NCBI GenBank assembly: GCA_027576995.1
Contig: JANBQC010000006.1
Location: forward strand, 62,001-126,000
Length of the DNA stretch: 64,000 bases
Direction: 5' to 3'
From: Dimargaris cristalligena
Taxonomy: Eukaryota > Kickxellomycota > Dimargaritomycetes > Dimargaritales > Dimargaritaceae
Positions 59,388-64,000 of this stretch are shown here, piece by piece. Below the pieces are notes generated by a model. The model ran no database searches, was not told where the DNA came from, and was given only the letters and a program-made list of their open reading frames with translations. Each line of letters begins with the position of its first letter. Positions within the stretch are counted from its first letter, which is position 1. The translations under genes and the position numbers were made by a program.

Positions 59388-61055
59388 ATGGCCGTGGCTA
59401 CCTACGCACCTGCCCTCGCCCACACTTTCGGGTTGGTTCCCCAGCCACCCGCCCCCTTTGGCGCCGCCAGCCGGCATTCCCCCCGGTCACTCCACCCAAT
59501 CTATCCCTCGCTCTTCAACCCTACCCCCGTGCCCACCGTGGGCCACAAGTCCCTATACCCGTCGCCGGCTCCCCACTCGACCTTGGCCCTCCGCGACCTG
59601 CCTCCCTTCAAATCTATCGACCCCTTGACCCTCGAGCAGCACCTCACCCTGATGGCCGACCTGGCCGGCCGCGCCGCCCTATACTTGTGGTACGATACCT
59701 TCTACCCCAACATCCCCCTCGACAGCTTCCACAAGTTCGTCCACCAGGTGCTCAAATCGACATCATTATCCTCGTCGGTGGTCCTACTGGCCCTCAAATA
59801 CATTCATCGCTTCAAGACCGGTTTAATCTACCGGGAGGTCAAGAAGGGCTCCGAGTTCCGCGTTTTCACCGTAGCCTTGATGCTCGCGAGCAAATTTCTC
59901 GAAGACAATACCTTCACCACCAAGACCTGGGCCGAAGTGTCCGGCCTTCCCTTTAAGGAGCTGCACCGCATCCAGGTCGAGTTCCTCAACACCCTTAACC
60001 ACAATCTATATGTCTCGGGTGTCGAATACTTCGATTGGCTCCATAGCCTCAGCCGCCTGGTTCACCAGGAGAGCTCCCATTTTCAGTACCCACGCGCTTC
60101 CCGCCAGGTCCTGAGTGCCTTTGTGCAGGAGGGTCCGGCCGAGGTGAACGGCATCTCCTGTAGCCCCGTGGAGCGGAAACGTCCCAGTCCCGCTCTGCTC
60201 AGTCCCCTGGCTCACGGTTTCGCTACTCCCAACCCCTCCCCCTATCTGGACCGACCCGCCTCTTCCCCCGTTGCTCCTCACCGCCGGTCGTCTTTGGCCT
60301 ACACCGCCGACCTGCCCCAGCACCTGATGGCCTACCCCCATACCTCAAAGCGTCGCTGTGTCCTCTCCGCCGCCACCGGTGCCCTGGCCGCAGTGCCTAC
60401 CCCCAACTCCTCCTACCACTATGTGCCCGCCACCGTGACCGCCCTCACTCCCAATGAACTGCCCGTAAGCCGCTCCAACTACTCCGGCGATGCCCTAGTC
60501 CCTGCGTCCACTTCCACGGCCTTCCACGGTTCTCTTCCGGACACGTCCTCGTCCGTCTTCACAGCCACCGCCAATTCCTTCCAGAATATGAGCATTGACT
60601 ACAACCCTGGTCACCCCCGCTTAAATTACTCTCGGTCAACCACCGCGCAAGCAAATGCCGTCCCTACTGCCGAGTCGTACACTAACGCCTACCACACCCC
60701 GGAGGCTTCCGTCTACGACTCCACCCACCACTCCAGCCAATATTCCCCCGCCGTCTCCCACCTGTCCTACCACCACCACCAGCAACAGCAGCCTTCCTCG
60801 GCATTTGCCAAGACGGCCCCTGTAGCTCACCACCGGGATTCGCTAGCTGCCTACCCCCAGTTCCATCACGCCCAGCACCAGTACCAACAGGTCCCTTCCA
60901 TGAATACAATGGTCCAAACCCTCAATCACCCCTATCCACCTGAGGTGCACACCGGTTATCCCTCAGTATACCCACTGGACCACTTCGGCTACACCACTGC
61001 CAACGCTACTCACCCCACTGTCTCTTTTGGGGCTGACCGGAGTTTCCGCTGGTAG
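59388..61055 (+). CDS. PHO80/PCL-CLG1 family cyclin
   Basis: A cyclin of the fungal PCL/PHO80 group, expected to activate a Pho85-type kinase. Single exon, 555 aa, ATG context AAACCATGG. The N-terminal 80 residues are Pro/His/Ser-rich. The cyclin box spans about 85-225: HLTLMADLAGRAALYLWY, FHKFVHQVLKSTSLSSSVVLLALKYIHRFK, then the diagnostic FRVFTVALMLASKFLEDNTF, TWAEVSGLPFKELHRIQVEFLNTLNHNLYVS and EYFDWLHSL. That helix order and the ASKFLEDN-x-x-x-x-x-x-W pattern fit fungal Pcl and Clg1-like cyclins rather than B-type cyclins. The C-terminal 300 residues are disordered, rich in Ser, Pro, Tyr and His, with a short His/Gln run near residue 465. It stands alone after a 16.7-kb gene-free stretch, behind a pyrimidine-rich leader with a 37-bp tandem repeat. 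The exact PCL subgroup is not resolved. Confidence 0.92.
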   Translation: MAVATYAPALAHTFGLVPQPPAPFGAASRHSPRSLHPIYPSLFNPTPVPTVGHKSLYPSPAPHSTLALRDLPPFKSIDPLTLEQHLTLMADLAGRAALYLWYDTFYPNIPLDSFHKFVHQVLKSTSLSSSVVLLALKYIHRFKTGLIYREVKKGSEFRVFTVALMLASKFLEDNTFTTKTWAEVSGLPFKELHRIQVEFLNTLNHNLYVSGVEYFDWLHSLSRLVHQESSHFQYPRASRQVLSAFVQEGPAEVNGISCSPVERKRPSPALLSPLAHGFATPNPSPYLDRPASSPVAPHRRSSLAYTADLPQHLMAYPHTSKRRCVLSAATGALAAVPTPNSSYHYVPATVTALTPNELPVSRSNYSGDALVPASTSTAFHGSLPDTSSSVFTATANSFQNMSIDYNPGHPRLNYSRSTTAQANAVPTAESYTNAYHTPEASVYDSTHHSSQYSPAVSHLSYHHHQQQQPSSAFAKTAPVAHHRDSLAAYPQFHHAQHQYQQVPSMNTMVQTLNHPYPPEVHTGYPSVYPLDHFGYTTANATHPTVSFGADRSFRW

Positions 61056-62948
61056 GGTTGTATTAAGTTTGAGACTCTGTCAACCTACTTTGGGGTTTCT
61101 ATTCCAATGGGTTGACTACTGCTGCACAGTATCGTGGGTGGTGTAGGGTTCAATAACCCATAATCAATGAGGTGAATGGCCCATGTCACCAGGGGCCCTC
61201 TTCCCTCAAGCCCAATTGAATGGGGCCATACGAGCTTGCCTTAGCATTCCTTCTCAACCCCCACCAATACCCTCTAATTACACTCCCTCTCCCCTAACGG
61301 CCAGCGGTTTCCAAATGCAAAGGCGGTCAACGTCCATCGTCAAGATGCTCCGATTCAATCTCCTCCCTGGCTCTGTTTCTTGGCGACTGGCTCAGCTATC
61401 TCGTGGAATACAATCTCTTTTTTCCCCTGTTCAGATGGTTCCACTTCGTTAGCGCTGCACTACTTGTTTTCCGCCTCCCCTTGATTTCCGCGTGCCGCCT
61501 CCCCTTTTCTTCTTCACCTCGACCGACTGTGTCCATCCTTGACGGCCATTGTCTGTTTGAGGCGATGAACACCCCTCGCTTCCTATTGGGTGACGTATGG
61601 CCTGGTCTTTTGCTCCCTTTGGTTGCTCACTCTTTAATGACCGTCGTTAAACTGTAGATCGGTAAATATCGGTCCATTGTAGGTCTTCTCGTCATGCACC
61701 TCTCAGTATCCCTCATTTGTCTTGGTAGTTGTATCTACACTTATTCTTTTTTATTCATTCCACCACTCTGTGATCTTCCAGCTTGTGAACTTTTCGGTTT
61801 ACACACTATTTATCCCTTTGGTGTATGTTTATACCCCTTCTCTTCTGTTCACCTCCGCCGGCGCTATTTCGTCATCACAAGGGTCTCTCCTATTCTTGTT
61901 CGTCACCCCATCCATTCGTCCATACTTTGTGCCCCTAGATTCTCATGCCTCTTTCGTTGCTCTTGTATTCCTCCATCTACCCTTTTTCTATTCTGAAATT
62001 ATATATTATAATATTCGTATACTATTTCACGCTAATTTCCGTATTCCTCTGCGTTATTTATCTCACCAGGCATTTTCATTTATCGTTTCTTCACCTCTTC
62101 CTGCTCTCGCGTCCAATTGTTGTATAGTCCTCCTCCCTCCCCCTCACTACAGCCACTTTACAAGGTCGCTCATATAATATTACGTCCCCTAACCCCTCCA
62201 CCTCCCTCTCCATCACTGTAATTTTAATACCACAATAAAAGAAATCCCAGCTCCATTTACTAAAGTAACTTATCTGTTACATTATTATCCATATCGATTG
62301 AGTTTTCAACGTATGGTAGGGATGGCCGACATGGTATTGATAATGTGTAGTAGTGAAATGGGCTAAACAGCTATCATGCCGAATTTTTGTCGGCCGAATA
62401 TGGCCTGGCTTACTAGGCTATTCATGCCGACCACTTCTGCGGGTTAAATTTTCAAGGAATTGAGCGGTAACTATGAAACATTAGGTGTAACGGAATGAAA
62501 GGCTTGGCGGCAGAGGGGGGTATGCCTATATTTATCCGGCTGCCCTAGTTTTAATATCTTGTAGTTGAGATTGGGCCATCTTATCCACACCATTCTCTCC
62601 AATTTTACCTTGGCTCCCAAACCACGTGCATGGATGACGCAGTCAATTGCCCCCCAACCATGGGAAACCCTGTTCCAAAACTCCCCCCATCAACCCCCTC
62701 CCCCCACTCTATGTTAGAAACCAGACTCTTGGTCCAATACCCCTAATGAGGTCAGTGGGACTGCCTGTAGGGCATTTGAATGTTGAATTCAAGCCCTCCC
62801 CTCCCCTGTTAGCATTCGTTTCCAATATGCGAATTGAGTTTACTAGACATTCACCCAGGTCCCCTTCACGAATAAATGCCACTTGCTTATCTGTTGCTTG
62901 AATTGTCCCAGTTGTTCTAGTAGAGTCATATTATAGAGGTATTCCACC
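61056..62948. other. intergenic between cyclin and HSCB
   Basis: No gene is supported. Positions 61180-62230 remain C/T-rich on the plus strand with overlapping hydrophobic frames (61694-62177) that look like translated pyrimidine-rich DNA, so this may be a long 3' untranslated region. From about 62300 the composition turns mixed; the HSCB promoter should lie in 62500-62948. Confidence 0.45.
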
Positions 62949-64000
62949 ATGTCTTTCAATACATTGACCGCAAAGCTATCCTTAACCAAGTCCAGCTCAC
63001 AACTTCAGGTTAGTCGTCTCGCTAGCCTGGCTTCCGTTTCTTGCCAATTACCGAAATGCAGCAAGCGATCTCGAAGAATTTATAGTGTCAATTCGGAGAA
63101 ACTCAGCCATGTTTCCTCCCCTCGTTCACACCCTTGGGGCTCACCCATTCGTCCCCCCTTAAAGTGGCCGACTAAAATTTGGTCCGATGTTATCCCAAGT
63201 AGTTGCCGCCCGCAGCGTTATTTGACGACCCAGTCCTCCCCAACCTCGTCCACACCGTCATCACCACCACCATCCCCGGCCAAGAAAATCTGCTGGAAGT
63301 GCGATGCTAAAGTCGAGCATGACGCTATCGTATGCGATAATTCCGACTGCCAAACCATCGTACCCATCACCCAGGACATCACCTACTTTGACGTTCTACT
63401 CGACTCGGAAACGTTCGACGTTGATTTTCCGACTTTGCGTCGCAATTTTTTAAAATTACAGCAGCAGGTACATCCGGACAACTTTTCTCAAAGCGATGCG
63501 GTAAGTTACGGGTATTTATTCCTATATATATATAAATGTGTGTATGTTGTTTAAATCCAAATTCTAAGTGGTTGAATCATGCCTAATAGGGCGTTGTCAT
63601 TCATCCTAAAGTCATTTTAAAACATTACACTATATCTACTTATTTGTTTATCTAACCTATTAACTATACCGCCGCCCTTTTCATACCGCCTTGCAACTCT
63701 ACATTACAGAAAGAAAAAAAGATTGCTGAAGTCCAATCCACATGGCTCAATACCGCCTACCATACTCTCCGTAACCCCCTTCTTCGGGCCAAATACATGG
63801 TAAGTTCTATGGCCCAAGCCCTACTTATTCCAGCGGTGCTCTACCCATCGACTATCGGGATAGCTTGTAATCACTTTTTAATGCGTTTCTATATATAAAA
63901 TTGTATATTTTTTCGATCCACATCCACCTCGACTGTCCCAATCATGGGTCCAAATAGCTTGAATTGCGTGGCTATAAATTTGGCGAAGCAGGTACACCCC
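62949..64000 (+). CDS. HSCB: HSCB/JAC1 mitochondrial iron-sulfur co-chaperone (partial, runs off the window)
   Basis: J-protein that brings the scaffold-bound iron-sulfur cluster to mitochondrial Hsp70. Exons seen are 62949-63500, 63710-63799 and 63958 to the window end, all phase 0 with GTAAGT donors, covering 228 residues; the helical C-terminal domain is outside the window. Residues 1-90 are Ser/Arg-rich with few acidic residues, like a mitochondrial presequence. Then comes a zinc-binding domain, CWKC followed by CDNSDC (CX2C-X11-CX4C, about residues 114-134). The J-domain has YFDVLLDSETFDVD, LRRNFLKLQQQVHPDNFSQ with the HPD motif that stimulates Hsp70, then WLNTAYHTLRNPLLRAKYM and LELRGYKFGE. 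The N-terminal zinc domain is known from human HSCB and missing in yeast Jac1. Confidence 0.93.

Noticed and set aside
61694..62177. Hydrophobic frames that look like membrane proteins
   Set aside because: Several overlapping frames give Phe/Leu/Ser-rich peptides simply because the plus strand is pyrimidine-rich.
1..64000. tRNA or 5S rRNA genes
   Set aside because: I looked for T-loop-like GGTTCGAAT-type motifs on both strands and found none with a plausible cloverleaf. A covariance-model search would be decisive.

Overview
The window looks like nuclear DNA of a fungus, probably an early-diverging (zygomycete-grade) lineage. Genes are split by roughly 100-420 nt introns with GTAAGT/GTAGGT donors. 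The gene set is eukaryotic house-keeping plus fungal items: a PHO80/PCL-type cyclin, a chitin-deacetylase-like CE4 enzyme, and RIF1 with N-terminal PP1-docking motifs. The HSCB gene keeps an N-terminal zinc domain that budding-yeast Jac1 lacks, and an MT-A70 methyltransferase with an intact DPPW motif is present. The lineage call is inference; no rRNA or other marker is in the window.

Layout. 0.8-2.1 kb: mitochondrial ribosomal protein uS5m (-). 3.2-5.7 kb: RabGGTase beta subunit BET2 in at least eight exons (-). 6.4-7.2 kb: ribosomal protein eS24, whose first coding exon is only the ATG (-). 9.2-10.0 kb: secreted CE4 deacetylase (+). 10.3-11.0 kb: proteasome assembly chaperone 3 (-). 11.6-14.7 kb: a CUL1-like cullin (-). 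15.5-21.6 kb: RIF1, six exons (-). 23.3-27.6 kb: a DOA4/USP8-type deubiquitinase with a degenerate rhodanese domain (-). 29.1-30.6 kb: an unrecognised protein with a signal-like N-terminus and an F-box-like segment (-). 32.6-33.5 kb: an unrecognised, possibly tubby-like protein (+). 34.5-37.6 kb: a Myb/SANT-like coding region followed by an MT-A70 methyltransferase (+); splice signals and reading phase allow the two to be one fused gene, with a 10-N assembly gap in the joining intron. 38.1-38.6 kb: RNA polymerase subunit RPB8 (-). 39.7-42.7 kb: decapping enhancer EDC3 (-). 42.7-59.4 kb: a 16.7-kb stretch with no gene I can support, rich in microsatellites and G/C runs. 59.4-61.1 kb: PCL/CLG1-type cyclin (+) behind a pyrimidine-rich leader with a 37-bp tandem repeat. 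62.9 kb to the end: HSCB/JAC1, cut by the window edge (+).

There is no operon logic, but several genes share a theme. PSMG3, the cullin and the deubiquitinase are all ubiquitin-proteasome genes within 17 kb, interrupted by RIF1. EDC3 and RPB8 act in mRNA decay and synthesis. The most interesting locus is the candidate fusion of a DNA-binding-like domain to an adenine methyltransferase. I found no tRNA, rRNA, CRISPR array or intact transposon.
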